This document shows, one piece after another, positions 11,872-23,739 of a DNA stretch of 64,000 nucleotides. The DNA lies in contig JAGYXB010000559.1 of the NCBI GenBank assembly GCA_022495005.1, positions 1 to 64,000 of the forward strand, given 5' to 3'. Every line of letters begins with the position of its first letter. The stretch's first letter is position 1. The DNA comes from Rhyacophila brunnea. Its lineage: Eukaryota > Arthropoda > Insecta > Trichoptera > Rhyacophilidae. The translations under genes and the position numbers were made by a program. The notes beneath the pieces are model-generated. The model searched no databases, was not told the DNA's origin, and was given only the letters and a program-made list of their open reading frames with translations.

Positions 11872-12046
11872 AAGTCGGTTATGTGAAATACAGCGGCAAA
11901 CACATTTTGAAAATAACCGATATACTGGATTATTTGTAAGGTTAACCTAACCAAACCTAACCTAAACTAACCCAAACTAACAAATAATCCAGTGTATAGG
12001 GTATTTTCAACATGTTTTTGCCGCTGTATTCCATATAACCGACTAG
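11872..12046. mobile_element. Foldback element with 65-bp arms
   Basis: The left arm (about 11873-11938) and right arm (about 11980-12044) are imperfect reverse complements. Both contain GTCGGTTAT, GAATACAGCGGCAAA-like, TTGAAAATA and ACTGGATTATTTGT in matching order. The roughly 40-base loop is a degenerate run of CCTAA and TAACC words. The structure would form a long stem-loop. It is probably a small non-autonomous DNA element of the foldback/MITE type. A solo arm-like copy lies at about 12545-12587. No coding potential. Confidence 0.75.
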
Positions 12047-12049
12047 AAC

Positions 12050-14235
12050 ATAATATAATATTGATAGGTAGTTTATTTAACAGAATGAATATGTTTAATA
12101 TTAAACATTAACCCTATGTGATGTTTTAATCGTATTGTTTTTTTAAATAAACTTAATTTTGAATAATCTTAGAAATATAACTATTAGAAAATATCGTAGA
12201 AAAAAAATTGACCGATTGGGTTTTGAACATATCTATGACTTTATGGGTGCCCTTACTCTCGGTATAGTATTACTAATAACTATATTTACTTGATTGCTTC
12301 AAAATTAAAATTCAAGGGCGATCAGTTTTGTAATTAAGTAATTTTCTTAAAATCTCACGTATATTCAGTATTTGAAAAAAAGAAGCTTATTATCATTGAT
12401 CTAACGGAAAAATACTATGCTTATTGGTTATCAAAAAAGCTCTTATCATAATAATACACACCCTGCATATGTTATTGTCAGTATAAAAAATGAGAAATAT
12501 AACATCGTGATCCGGGAAATAATACAGACATATTTTGTTTAGCTCCTAGTTTATACGGAAATTGTCGCTGTATTCCCTATCGGCTCGCTCTTTTAGCGTC
12601 ATATCCCTCGTAATAGCCCACTGCAGTCATCAATCTCCACGACGCATTACGCCGAGGCACACTCACGAATGATTATGTAACACACAAACACGTCGTTTTC
12701 GCCAAAATTCTCTACGTACCTACCCCACACACTTAAGTTGTGTAGAAATCCAACTACTTATATAATATATTATGTATATAGAATTGCGAGACTAAATTAT
12801 GCGTTGAAAAAGCAGCTTATTTAACGTAGAACGACGTAATATACGTACGTTTATTGGCAGGATCTACCACAAACAACTATTACACGGATGTGTCACACGT
12901 AATCTTCATGCAAAAGTGTCACATTTTTGTATTTACAAACGCTATTATATACGGGGTTTCTAAGCCGTATTTACAGAAAGCTTGCCACGCCATAATTACG
13001 GACTCTGCCTCTAGACAACTGAGGTATGTTTGTAATAATTAAACCAAATACGTGTTCTACGTATGTTTTTGTGAAGAACTATCGATTTCTCAATTTTTCA
13101 GTCGTATTCCTTTTTTAAAATTTTAATTGTATTTAATTTCATGACCGAAAATTATATATTACCACTTTATTATATTCACACCATGACAAAATTTATAAAG
13201 TATAATTTTATAAACAAGGAAAAATAACATTTTAAAAATATTAAATATCATTTATTGGTGTATCTATTTTACTAATTAAAATATAACTCAGTATATCACA
13301 CATATTTTACACACGGTAATGATCACCAGGAACAGTTTTGTTTGCGTCAATAAGACATTTTGATTATTATTAAGTTATAAATCACATAATTATGACTTCA
13401 TTATACTCTTTACAATGTCTTTTTTTAAATATTCAGAATCCTCTCATCTTTCTTGATAATATTATACCTTTAACAACTCCCAATCTTGTGTTTGCATGAT
13501 CCATGGTTTTAAAAAAAAAATAATAAAACATATCTAATACTTAATATGTAATTAAATGAAGCATAAAAAACACATTTTTTTCAAATCATCGTTGTTCTTC
13601 TTGTTATCAGGGTAAATTATAAAAAAAATATTTATATATAATATTTTATTTAATCATAAAAACGTTTGAGCGTTTTAGGATTTATTTAGCTACTTACCTA
13701 TATTTACTTTGAAACTACTTAAAAGTTCGTACGCAAAGATCATCTAGTTCTAGTCTTTCACCTTTTAGCTAAAGTTTCATTTAATAAGGTCTTAGGAGAC
13801 ATATCATCAATATTAATACACAAGTTATGGAAACTTTTGCTTTCCTTGTAATATAAACTAGAGCCTCGTTAGTACCTTTCTACGTGTAAATATATTAATT
13901 ATTCATAGGTAAGATGATAGCCTTAAACGCAAAGGAAATGCACTAATGGTTAAAGCTAATTTTTGTAGGCTGAGTTATTATGCACAACAATATTAAAATT
14001 CAAAAACGGCAGTCTTACGTTAATTATGTAATTATTAAACTTAAACCATATAATATGTACTTTAAAATAAATGAGCATAAAATTTTTTTAAAGATAAGTG
14101 TCATACAATCTCATTAAATATCAAAGAAAACAACAATGCGATTATTTTCTCAAAAGATTACAGGATTATGAAAACGTGTTCTTACTGTAGCAGAATTATA
14201 TGGAAACTATTTTTATTAAAATAATATACATTTAC
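12050..14235. other. AT-rich spacer, one GC-richer island
   Basis: No gene recognised. 12540-12730 is less AT-rich and contains the solo foldback-like arm (GAATACAGCGACAA on the minus strand). The rest is AT-rich without paired repeat ends that I could see. Confidence 0.35.
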
Positions 14236-14237
14236 GT

Positions 14238-14487
14238 CCACGGTGGCCGCGTGGCTTAAGCGTTGGACTATAATGCCGTGGGTCCCAGGTTCGAATCCTG
14301 GGTCTGGCAAGTACACATATTGTTTTTCAATTTGTACGTGTCAAGGTATGGATCTAATAGGTTGAGCAAGTGGCTGACATCCATTTCTCGTAAAAAACAA
14401 AATCTGTCAATACAAACCTCTACTCTGTGGAGGCCCATATATCTTATTAGGATCGGACATGGTCGAAAAAAGATTACAATTATCTAA
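14238..14487 (+). repeat. SINE-A, reference copy (tRNA-derived)
   Basis: This is the most complete copy of a tRNA-derived SINE. The head has a pol III A box TGGCCGCGTGG (14244-14254) and a perfect B box GGTTCGAATCC (14288-14298), spaced as in a tRNA gene. The body follows with ACATATTGTTTTTCAATTTG and GGTTGAGCAAGTGG, then a tail with CTCTGTGGAGGCCCATAT and GGATCGGACATGGTCGA and a short A-rich end. A 74-codon frame across it is not a gene. At least five other copies or fragments lie in the window. Confidence 0.85.
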
Positions 14488-14607
14488 TAACAGTATTTAT
14501 AGAAGAGAAAGAGTGATCGGCAGAATGATATTCTGGATATAAACAGTATAAAAATTTCTTAAAAAATATAGGTGGATTAATATTTTTAAAATTATTATTT
14601 GGCTTAT

Positions 14608-14730
14608 ATATATATATATATCTCGACCATATCTGATCCTAATAAGATCATATTATGAGCCTTTACAGAGTGAAGATTTTTGTTAACATATTTTTTGTTT
14701 TTACGAAGTTTTGCTCTTCAAATTTATGCT
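14608..14730 (-). repeat. SINE-A tail (part of split copy), minus strand
   Basis: The reverse complement reads CTCTGTAAAGGCTCATA, then CTTATTAGGATCAGATATGG and TCGA, ending in a (TA)n run at 14608-14621. This is the SINE-A tail. Its head and body lie at 15028-15167 in the same orientation, with an R1-like LINE fragment in between. Confidence 0.7.
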
Positions 14731-14739
14731 GAAAATGAC

Positions 14740-15027
14740 TTCTCAAGACCAACTTCCCAAGACCTTGATTGGCGTGCACTAGAGTGTGCTTGATTTCTAC
14801 TTCAATATAATGTATTATGGTCAATTCTCAATAAGAAAAGACCTTCTCGCTCGCCGTAAAATGCCGCAAACTTTTTAAAATCTGAAAAATTTTCCCTCGT
14901 AGGTAACAAGACGCAATAGCCGACCCATTCAACTGAGGGTCGGACCGACTTAAGAAGCTCTTCCCATTCAACCGATATATGGGGACACTGCCAAAGGATG
15001 TAATCGGCATTCTGCAATTCGCCACAT
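14740..15027 (-). mobile_element. R1-like LINE C-terminal fragment in SINE-A
   Basis: On the minus strand the segment encodes CLCGELQNADYILWQCPH, which is the C-terminal zinc-knuckle pattern (C-x-C, later D/H, then C) of R1-clade ORF2 proteins. A VEWVGYCVLLPTREN stretch follows, then FKKFAAFYGEREGLFLL before the stop near 14802. The same layout closes the large LINE at 48500-48720, but the sequences differ enough to be another family. Only about 290 bp is present, inserted in the same orientation between the body and tail of a SINE-A. No poly(A) is visible. Confidence 0.7.
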
Positions 15028-15167
15028 AAGCAAGTCAGATTCTATTAGGCCATCCTCTGACTTATACACAAATTGAAAAACAATATGTGTACTTGTCAGA
15101 CCCAGGATTCAAACTTGATACACACGACGCTATAGGCCGACGCTTAAGCCATGCGGCCATCGTGGGT
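15028..15167 (-). repeat. SINE-A head and body (split copy), minus strand
   Basis: The reverse complement shows CCCACGATGGCCGCATGGCTTA (A-box region), CAAGTTTGAATCCTGGGTCTG (B box, degraded) and the body CACATATTGTTTTTCAATTTG. It continues with GGCCTAATAG up to the LINE junction near 15028. Confidence 0.75.
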
Positions 15168-15424
15168 GGAAAATATATATAAATCTATAACAAGGAAAAA
15201 TTAAAATGTCCTGCTGTGGCAATATTTTCCACCATGTTAACAAAAATCATTTCGATCTGATGACTTCAATTACAGCACAGTGTATTAAAGTAGTGTCAAA
15301 AATATCACAGACTTTTCTACAAACTAGAATAATACAACACTCCCCAGTTCATATATTGTTTAAATATCAATGTAGGTATATTATTAGGTAACATATCAAT
15401 TGTTTTTAAAATGATTTCTAAATT

Positions 15425-15705
15425 ACGTGCCACATTCTCACCATTTATCAGCCACGGATGCAATCGTAGTACGTCAGACAAAAGTGATGGTTCTCCGCTG
15501 GCAAAAGGGGAATGCAAACATGGCAATCGCCGCATCGCGCATCGGACGGCGAGTTTTCAGAGAAAGCAATGAGTCAAGCGGCCAGCCATCCGTTGCATAT
15601 TTATTGCCTGGACCAGGCCCGGAAAATTTGTGGAACCGGCTATGGAAGACTTGCGAAACCCCACTATTGGATATTTGTTAGCATGGCTGGGCAGTGATGT
15701 ACCTT
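15425..15705 (+). other. GC-richer open region, unidentified
   Basis: The block has noticeably higher G+C than its surroundings. Two overlapping plus-strand frames (84 codons from 15427, 61 codons from 15512) and a 72-codon minus-strand frame are open. I recognise no domain. Possible features include a decayed exon or part of an unknown element. It lies next to the SINE cluster. Not called as a gene. Confidence 0.25.
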
Positions 15706-15737
15706 AATAAAAACTTAATGATGCGCAAAATTAACAT

Positions 15738-15830
15738 TTATATACTTTTTTTTTTCGTTCAATGAATAATTCACATATTTAATAATGTAATATTCCTTTA
15801 TTTGAAAATACCTCACATAATTTCAAAAAA
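15738..15830 (-). repeat. SINE-B tail, minus strand
   Basis: The reverse complement carries TGAGGTATTTTCAAAT and TGTGAATTATTCATTGAACG followed by A-rich sequence, which is the 3' part of SINE-B as at 37620 and 56980. Confidence 0.55.
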
Positions 15831-15835
15831 ACTGG

Positions 15836-15975
15836 ATTCGTGCTTATGTGTTAGATTGGTAAAAAAAAGTAGACGAACATTCGAGTCCCGCTAGGCGTTG
15901 TATTTTTTTCAAATATTATCTCTAGTAGGTACCTATATAATATTTGAGATGTTTTCAAATTCTATATGTGCAATA
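15836..15975 (+). repeat. SINE-B copy, 3'-truncated
   Basis: A degraded B box (ATTCGAGTCCCGCTAGGCG), GTATTTTTTTCAAATATTAT, CTCTAGTAGGTACC, then TTTGAGATGTTTTCAAAT, in the order seen in the other SINE-B copies. It lies head to head with the minus-strand tail just upstream. Confidence 0.6.
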
Positions 15976-15979
15976 ATAA

Positions 15980-17315
15980 TAAATTTGAAACCAATATAAA
16001 TAATAATAACACGTCATTGTATTCGTTTAATTTCCAGTTTACCACTACAAAACAAGTTCCTGTTGTTTCATCTATTCAAGTTAGAATACTTACAGAGAAT
16101 ACTTAACATATTTTTGGTTTTCACTAAATTTGCCATTTATAGAAATAGTTTTAAATTAATCAACAAATTTTTCGCGAGATTTAAAATTCAGTAAATAGCT
16201 TCTAATACGGCAACGGCATATATTTCAAGTTGAGGATGATCAAATATTCTAAGCATGCCGTCTCGTCATGACGCATTTTTAGTGTTCCTATTGAGATCGT
16301 AACCGTATCTATCGATTAATATCTCTTTAGCTTAGGAAATTTTCGGTTTATGATTTTTCTAAAAGTTTGGTATTAAAAACTTATTTTTATTTTTTAAACT
16401 ATGAAATGATTTTTTTTCAGTGACTTAAATGAATTATTTGTGAAACCCATAGTGAAAAATATGTATTTAAATTCCATCAGGTATTGAAAAATTGTATGAA
16501 GAAACCTAATTAAAATGAAAAAGTTAAGTGTGTACACTAATAATATCCTTCGTCTAGTTCATTTATTACCAGTTGATCATTTTTTGTATACAAACAAGCC
16601 GATGTTTTTATCAGGGAAAATTGAGTTCAAAAATACTTTTCTATAAAATATTAATGTCGAAGCTTTACTTAGTTTTTATTTAATGATAATTATTTGTATT
16701 GACGTCGTTTCTTGTATAGGTATGTCATTTTTATTTAATTAGTAAAATAAAGTCATCAAATATTATATTTATTTTGTCTTAGCTGAGGCTTATTTAGCTG
16801 TACATTTGTCCTTCATACACTGTTATTACATTATATATAAGATGAATTATTATAAAAATAAAAAAAATACATAATATTCATAATTGGCAGGTAGGTACCT
16901 ACATAATAATAAGAAGAAAAGTATGGATACACAAAAACGGTTTGATTTTTGGCTGAGCTAAATTAATATTAAGTCGTAAATGATAATTTTTAATATTCAA
17001 GTAACCTTCACCTTTGACGATAATACAATGGACATTTCCAAACAACGTAAATATCACCCTAGCAACCCATTTGCTGCGGACCTTTTAATTAATATTTAAT
17101 TACCACATTTAAAAAACATGCGAATTATATCTAATGACCATCTGATGGGTAACGCACCAGTTGCGTTGGACGCAGTGAATTTAACAAGACAATGATATAA
17201 AATGTTAAAACCCTCAAGATGTACTCGCATACACGTACCCTCAATATTACTTTAATTGACAGAAATTGACTGATGTTGGCATCTTCAAATAAATGGAAAA
17301 GGCCTTAGAAGATGA
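15980..17315. other. AT-rich spacer, nothing recognised
   Basis: AT-rich DNA with one GGTAGGTACCTACAT motif near 16890. No coding or paired-repeat signal found. Confidence 0.4.
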
Positions 17316-17319
17316 ATGT

Positions 17320-17545
17320 ATTACCACAACTAGAAATCTACAGTACTTCGGCCACATTATGTGAAGATGAAATAACACCATCCCCAGAACAAAACCTAAA
17401 GAAATATCAACGATATACGTAGCAGGACGCCGTACCGAATTATTTAAAAACCTACGCGATTTATTCAAGTGAAGCTCTATCAATCTAAATATCGGCTTGG
17501 TGGTGATCAACCTTAGATAGATGATAGCAGAAGAAAAATAAGTGT
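17320..17545 (+). pseudogene. LINE C-terminal relic
   Basis: In one frame with several stops the plus strand reads TRNLQYFGHIM, then PRTKPKE, then AGRRTELFKNLRDLFK and VVINLR. This follows the usual C-terminal pattern of insect endonuclease/reverse-transcriptase LINEs (RRLxYFGHI, GRxR, WLxNLRxW, IANLR). At least four stop codons interrupt it. The clade cannot be decided from so short a piece. Confidence 0.55.
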
Positions 17546-17559
17546 TATTTTGCATAATT

Positions 17560-18650
17560 TTTTTAATTAGTTAATTGTGTTTAAAAAGTCACACTTATAT
17601 TATAACATTTCAATAGTAATAACAATATGATCATAGTGAATTATTGTTATAAGTACTAGGCATTGCTTTTATATGTATAACTGTAGAGGCAATTCGCGTG
17701 AGTAATGATGACGGATTACTACAATATTATTATATAGTAAGAATTATTATAGAACCGTAATAATGGCATACTTTTAGATATATGTTTTTTTACCACGCTA
17801 TAGATAAAATAAATTCATGAATCTTTTCTATTGTGTTAATGTAGTAATAAGTACGTGTATATATCAAAAGTAAGAAAAAATGTGAAATTAACAATATTGA
17901 AGTAGACTATACAAAAGGAAAATTTCCTACTGTGGAAAATTGGCCAGAGATAAAATGAAATTCATTATATTATATTAAACTCGAGATATTTTATTTTTCA
18001 TTGTTTTAAATAAAATATAACACAATATGTAATATCTAACACTCTATATAATTCAATAACACCACAATCTGATCATTATTGGATTACTTGGAATAAGTAT
18101 TATATTACATTGTATTTTATTTTGATTAATACGATGTCACACCATAAAAAAATTGAAAGTTAATACATCCAATAAAGTGATTTCTTTGTTTATTTTTTGG
18201 TTGTGGAATTATTTAGAAATGGGTAAAAATAAAATGTTTCATCTAAATTCGTTATGATGGCATTTTGTTCTCTGGATTTTTATACCGTATTTAGATTATT
18301 TAATTTTTTTCTCATTACTAAGGAATGTTTAAAAAGAAAAATCCATTGATATAACTCAGATAATTTTTCAGTAAACTGTAATTGCTTAAACTTTACCGTA
18401 AAAAAACAACAGTAGGTATAATAATGATATTTTAATAAACTTGCAAATATGCACAATAGAATGAGAAGAGAAAATGTTGCTCATCACAATAGTTTTCTAA
18501 TTTATAAAAATAAACCACATTTGATAAAATAGTCAGCAATACAATAATCAATTGTATAATTATTATTTTGCAGCAATATTTTTGAAGTTATACTTCTTTT
18601 GGCGCATTTGGAAAATCAGATCAGAGTGTATTTTTGGCGTGTGACATGTA
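17560..18650. other. AT-rich spacer, nothing recognised
   Basis: No conserved coding, RNA or paired-repeat signal seen on either strand. Confidence 0.4.
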
Positions 18651-18683
18651 ACACATAATTTATTTTTTCCCCCATAAAAAAAC

Positions 18684-18755
18684 TCACTCGATTTTGGATT
18701 CGAAGCATCGATTGTTCGGTTATCAGCTGAACGCACTACCTTTACGCCACAGTAT
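18684..18755 (-). repeat. tRNA-like head (SINE or tRNA relic), minus strand
   Basis: On the minus strand an A box TGGCGTAAAGGTAGTGC (18733-18749) and a B box GCTTCGAATCC (18696-18706) are spaced as in a tRNA. CTGATAACC lies in the anticodon-loop position, suggesting an isoleucine-type ancestor. The acceptor arms do not pair, so I do not call a functional tRNA. A T/A-rich stretch follows downstream, as in SINEs. The half-tRNA at 51374-51411 shares the GTGGCG and CTGGTAACC layout. Confidence 0.5.
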
Positions 18756-19149
18756 AATACTGCAATTGTGACGATTATACAGTATAATATTATGGTTTAG
18801 AATTATTCCGTTGCCTAGGCAGCGAATTTATTATTGTCGATTTAACGATTAAAGGTCAGATTGACATTTGGTACTTTAAAAATAAAAACACCGAGAAACC
18901 ATTAAATAATTTAGTAATATAAGTTAAAGTGCATAGAAATAAACCAACGGTGTTCCAATAAGCGGTCCTTTTTCTTGAGTGTGTAATTTAACAAGACAAT
19001 TAAGAGTTAGTCGAAGAATTTAGTTTGTCACAAGTTTTGTTTTTGTTTTGTTACGCCAAAGAAGTATAATTTCTAACGCGCGTACACACACCGATTTTTT
19101 TTAAATATGCAATGATTATCATTATGAGTTAAGTTACCAATTTAAATGA

Positions 19150-19355
19150 AGGTTTTTTATTAATAGGGGCACATCACTGCGTCCGGATCCGCAATCGGTG
19201 CAGTCGGACGCGACAATACACGTGTTGGATCGCTTGTTATATGCGGCCACTGTCCGCCATTGCCAGTAAAGTAGGGGGGGCGGTAAATAATTTAATATTG
19301 CCGCACGTACTACGCTTCCGCCGGATGTGTTGGCACTGAGGCAAATACCCACTTT
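19150..19355. other. GC-rich block, possible transposon terminus
   Basis: The block is far richer in G+C than its surroundings. It begins near AGGGGCACATCACTGCGTCC and contains a short stem GCGTCCG ... CGGACGC. A 72-codon minus-strand frame covers it but shows no domain. It may be the end of a DNA transposon. No partner end was found. Confidence 0.25.
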
Positions 19356-19359
19356 AACC

Positions 19360-22300
19360 TATTTAAATCTTATATGTGTCGAATACATATATACTCACTA
19401 CAGATACGTTTAGAAAAATAGACAAATGTTTAAATAATTAATGAGTTAAAAATACGTAAACAGAAGCACAGTGTTACCAGGGATATGTAGTGGCTGTAAC
19501 TTTATATTATTATATTAAATTATATAATATATATCACGAAGGTCAAATAGATTTTTCTGATCTGTAAAACTCGCTATTGTAAACTTATTAACAAAGAGCT
19601 TTAGGCCTTTTGTAGTGTATCTGAAGGGAAGTAAAATAATAAAAATGAAAACAGTAGTTATACTTTACATTTGCTACTCCTTCGAGTCATTAATATTATA
19701 AATTAAAATTTGTCTCTAAATCTATAAAAAATAGACTAAGCATGCCTAAAAAGTAATATTTCTCGTTGTTTCAAAAATTCGGTGGAATGATTGGATCACA
19801 ATTTTTAAGATATTATTTTATCGACTGGGTGTGGATATTTTTGACAATTTCAAGACGACGACATGATCGTAGATGAATTCAATTTTTATGTATATATTTT
19901 GAAGTGTAGTATTATGATTGAACTATGGAATATCTGCGATCACTCTACTGTATGTTGAAAGTATTTTTGTATGTAGAGGCATCTAAAAAAGCTTAACAAT
20001 ATCGAAATATTGAAAAACTTTTAGTAATAAAAAGGGGGTTTAAAGTAAATATATATTATCTGTATTCCATAAATATCGATGTTTTTTACATATTTTTAAA
20101 AACAATCAACAAATTTCTCTTGGGTATACGTAGGTATTAATTAATTAGTAATTCTGCAGTAGCACTATATTTCGCTTTAACTGAAAATCCAGTCAAATAG
20201 ACTGTGAGCCATTTATCTCTAAATCATGCTTTAGTCGCTTAGTCGATAGAAGCCGGGAAGCTATAATAATAATATAAAACTGTGACGTCCAATTTTCAAA
20301 TCCGATAATCGGTGTTCAAAACCTATAAACCATGAGATCATTCACAGTATATAAAACTTCTATGCTTTCTTTGTTCAAATCAGCTTATTATGTACTTCAA
20401 AGCATCCCTATTAAATAATTGAAAAACAGGTGAGTGTCATTCAGGTATGTAGTCTACACAGCGGCATGTAAATTTCAATAGGTAATGCATCCACGATTTT
20501 GGCTATATTTTTTTTACCACAAAATGAACCGAGAAACATTTACCCTCTATGGCCGTATATTTACGATATCCAATACCTACCTCAATTTAATTTTGTGTTA
20601 TTTTAAAAATTCTGTAATTTGAATACCTCTTTTATTGTAATTATTTTGTTTGTTATTAAAAATTTAACATATAATCAGTAATTACAATGAATAATTCAAA
20701 TAAATTAGTACCTGATACCTACGTTACAATTTATCAAAATTTATTATATTTAATAGATATACATATAATAATTCATCAGGTAGGTACTATTAAAACATCA
20801 TTTTAATAACCTGTTGAAAAACATAAGTGAAGCAATAAATAACAATTTCGTCATTCTTCTATTAGACATTCTTCTATAATATTAATTATTATGTATCAAA
20901 TAAAATATAAATGTGTACAGATTTGTGATTATATTATCTGGTTAGTAAGTATTAATATACGTATTAAATTGGTCGAAAGTCGTATAACGTTAGCTGTTAG
21001 CACTTATTTTATAGTAGTTATTTTACAAAAAAATAACTACTATGTAGGTACCAATAAACTTTAACAAATGGAATTTTTAATTCATTCAAAAGAACGCCAG
21101 TTATCAACTCACAGGTTCTTCATCCCTCGTTTGATATATACAATGTGAGAAAAAAAATTACTTTGAAAAAATTAAAATGAGAAAGTCATTGGGTAAAACA
21201 TAATAAAATGATCTTGTAAATTTTTAATCTGGTTTTGCACTGATGCTTAATTCAACGTTTAAAGATTATATTAATATTTGTGCGTGTTTAAAAGCTCCCA
21301 CTAATTCAGATTAGATCTCTTAATGTAAAGTTAGTAATTGACAATAGCTTTTTGGGGTATGCATCTCACTCATTGCATGAAATATGTATCACGAAACCTT
21401 CGCTGGGGATTGGGTTAACGATAAATAATGCCTGCCTTGCAGGGTAGATGTCAACAAAGATTGATACCGTTCGTATCGAATGTTTTGCTACAAGATGAAT
21501 ATTTTGAAATATTTAGAAACACTAAAATACTGGGGTATTTTTAGATAGTTGGTTTGTAGGTGTCTCCTTCAAATTTTATAAATTCTATTTTATTATGTAT
21601 AAAAAATGATGGTGTAAACAAAAAAAAAATCTGCCCAATTATATGTAAGCATCACATTATTTATATGTATGTATTATTATTATTTATGTGATATTAAGTT
21701 ATTCTTCTGTGGAATAAATATTTGATATACTATTTCATTTTAATTAATATATGTAATATCTTTCCACCAAGAATATACAATCAGTAATAGCATTTAAAAA
21801 TCAGTGCAAATAATATGATATATTTTTAAATTTCTCAAAATAGCATCCACTCAATAGTTTGGACATTTATAACAGGTTGTATATTATGTCAAATCAGTTG
21901 AATTGTACAATGTTGAATTAAAGTTTTTTGATAATATATAAAGTTATTATGTCTCTACTTTCAAAATTGAAATTTTTAAATCCAAAAAAGATTTTTAATT
22001 AAAAAAAAATTTAACTAACAATTTTTTTAAACTGGGATAATTTTTAAATACCTAATTAATATTTTAATAAAAAACAAACCCACATTTTAAAAAATATTCT
22101 TAGTTCTAATTTTGCCTCCAAATATTATTTTAATTATACCTTTTCAATATCTAAATCAATAAAATTGTAGATTGAAATGACTCAAATTAGTATCGATCTT
22201 TTTTTTGCCCAAATTGATTCTAGGAATTATTTAAATAATAGTTAACGTTTCAATGAACGTAAATAATTTAAGCTTAGTAGGATTTCCAAATTTCTGAAAA

Positions 22301-23735
22301 TTTATTACTTAATAATTTATGTAGATACAAGCACTATTCAAGTGTAGGCAGAATGTTTTAATTTCATTTTTCATAATGTACTCGTAATTTATTGAAATAC
22401 TTTCAATTCCGAAAAATTAATATATTTTCTATAAGACGGAAAATTTCATGTTTTAAAATATTAAATTAGATTCATTACACAATTTTCCTTATTCCTAAAG
22501 TGCCTATTTTTTTTTCATGTCTACTTGATGTCAAGAATATTCTTATATGTCAAACGTTGCGTGTTCTAATTATACAATACACATCATTTAATTTCATTTT
22601 TATCCCCTTTTTATCTGATAATAAATATAGCAATTTTATGTGTATTGCGTACAACGTAAATTTCCAAAATATTTAAGAAAATTCAGTAAAACATAATATT
22701 AAATACAATTATTTAAATCTTTATAAAAGTTCTATAACAGTTTTAGGAGTATTAATATGATTATTTTTAAATCCAGCTACGTTCTTGACTGTTTACGTTT
22801 ATTTTTCACTATCTTTAGTGGCGTGATTTTTTGTTGAAAATCTAGCTTAATGCAGGCGACACTTTTTGTTTGCAGAGCAGTTTAATTTTCTAGCTAACGT
22901 TTTTAAAGCTTGATAAAACTACTATCCGTTTTTTTTCCATCACACAGGGGAATCAGTTTTTTTTGTTTAAACTCGTAGAAAAAAGATTATTTTAAACGAT
23001 TTTTCGTTTAATAAGTATTATTTTATAATAGAAACGCTAGAATAATAAGTTTGTTTTGATAAGTTCAAGTATTTAAAACATAGAATACAAAAAAACATAT
23101 TGCAGACATGCTTTTAAATCATTGGTTGTTAAAGTGTGTTCCGCAACGTAATGGGACACTGCGATTAATCTCTGGGAGAGATTCAGACTTTTCATAGTAA
23201 AATATTGAAATACATGTCTGTAGATACCTACCATTGGCGTGCAATCCATATATGCCTGCGAAAGCGGCGTATGCCACAATGATTCTAAGATGTTCATATA
23301 ATATGATAGTATAAGTTACACAAAAACAATAAATAAATTGAACGACATACTAGTAAAGTTGTCCGCTACTGCTTCATATGGGATTAAATGTGGTGTGAGA
23401 TTTGTCTATTTGGTTATATATTTTTTGTGCTCTGTATTTTTAAGACGGTGTCATCAACGTATAATTTATTTGGGGAAAAAATAGCAGCGTCACTACGTAA
23501 TAATGTATTTTAAAATTGAAATAACATTCATTATAAAATATAATACATAGGTACCTGGCTACATCAAAATACCACTCATGATTTCAATGTAGGTTTATAC
23601 TTAAGAACATGTCCGATCTCAAAAGATACCGCAGCCCATTGGTGCCTACATAATTTTATACACCTACAATAAAGAATTATATATTTTTTAATATTTTAAA
23701 TATATATTACTAGAAATAACATCAGTTTATTTATA
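19360..23735. other. Long AT-rich stretch, nothing recognised
   Basis: About 4.4 kb without identifiable gene or element. It contains a perfect 14-bp hairpin at 21011-21043 (arms ATAGTAGTTATTTT, 5-base loop). A 74-codon frame at 23073-23297 (minus) shows no motif. Confidence 0.4.
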
Positions 23736-23739
23736 GTAG

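Noticed and set aside
11939..11980. True interstitial telomere array
   Set aside because: The loop is a degenerate mix of CCTAA, TAACC and AAACT words only about 40 bases long, not a regular TTAGG array.
14238..14310. Functional tRNA gene
   Set aside because: The A and B boxes are good but the acceptor stem does not close, and the sequence continues into a repeated SINE body.
23595..23645. Possible SINE-A tail (CATGTCCGATCTC...)
   Set aside because: Only a short stretch resembles the SINE-A tail and the rest diverges, so I did not count it as a copy.
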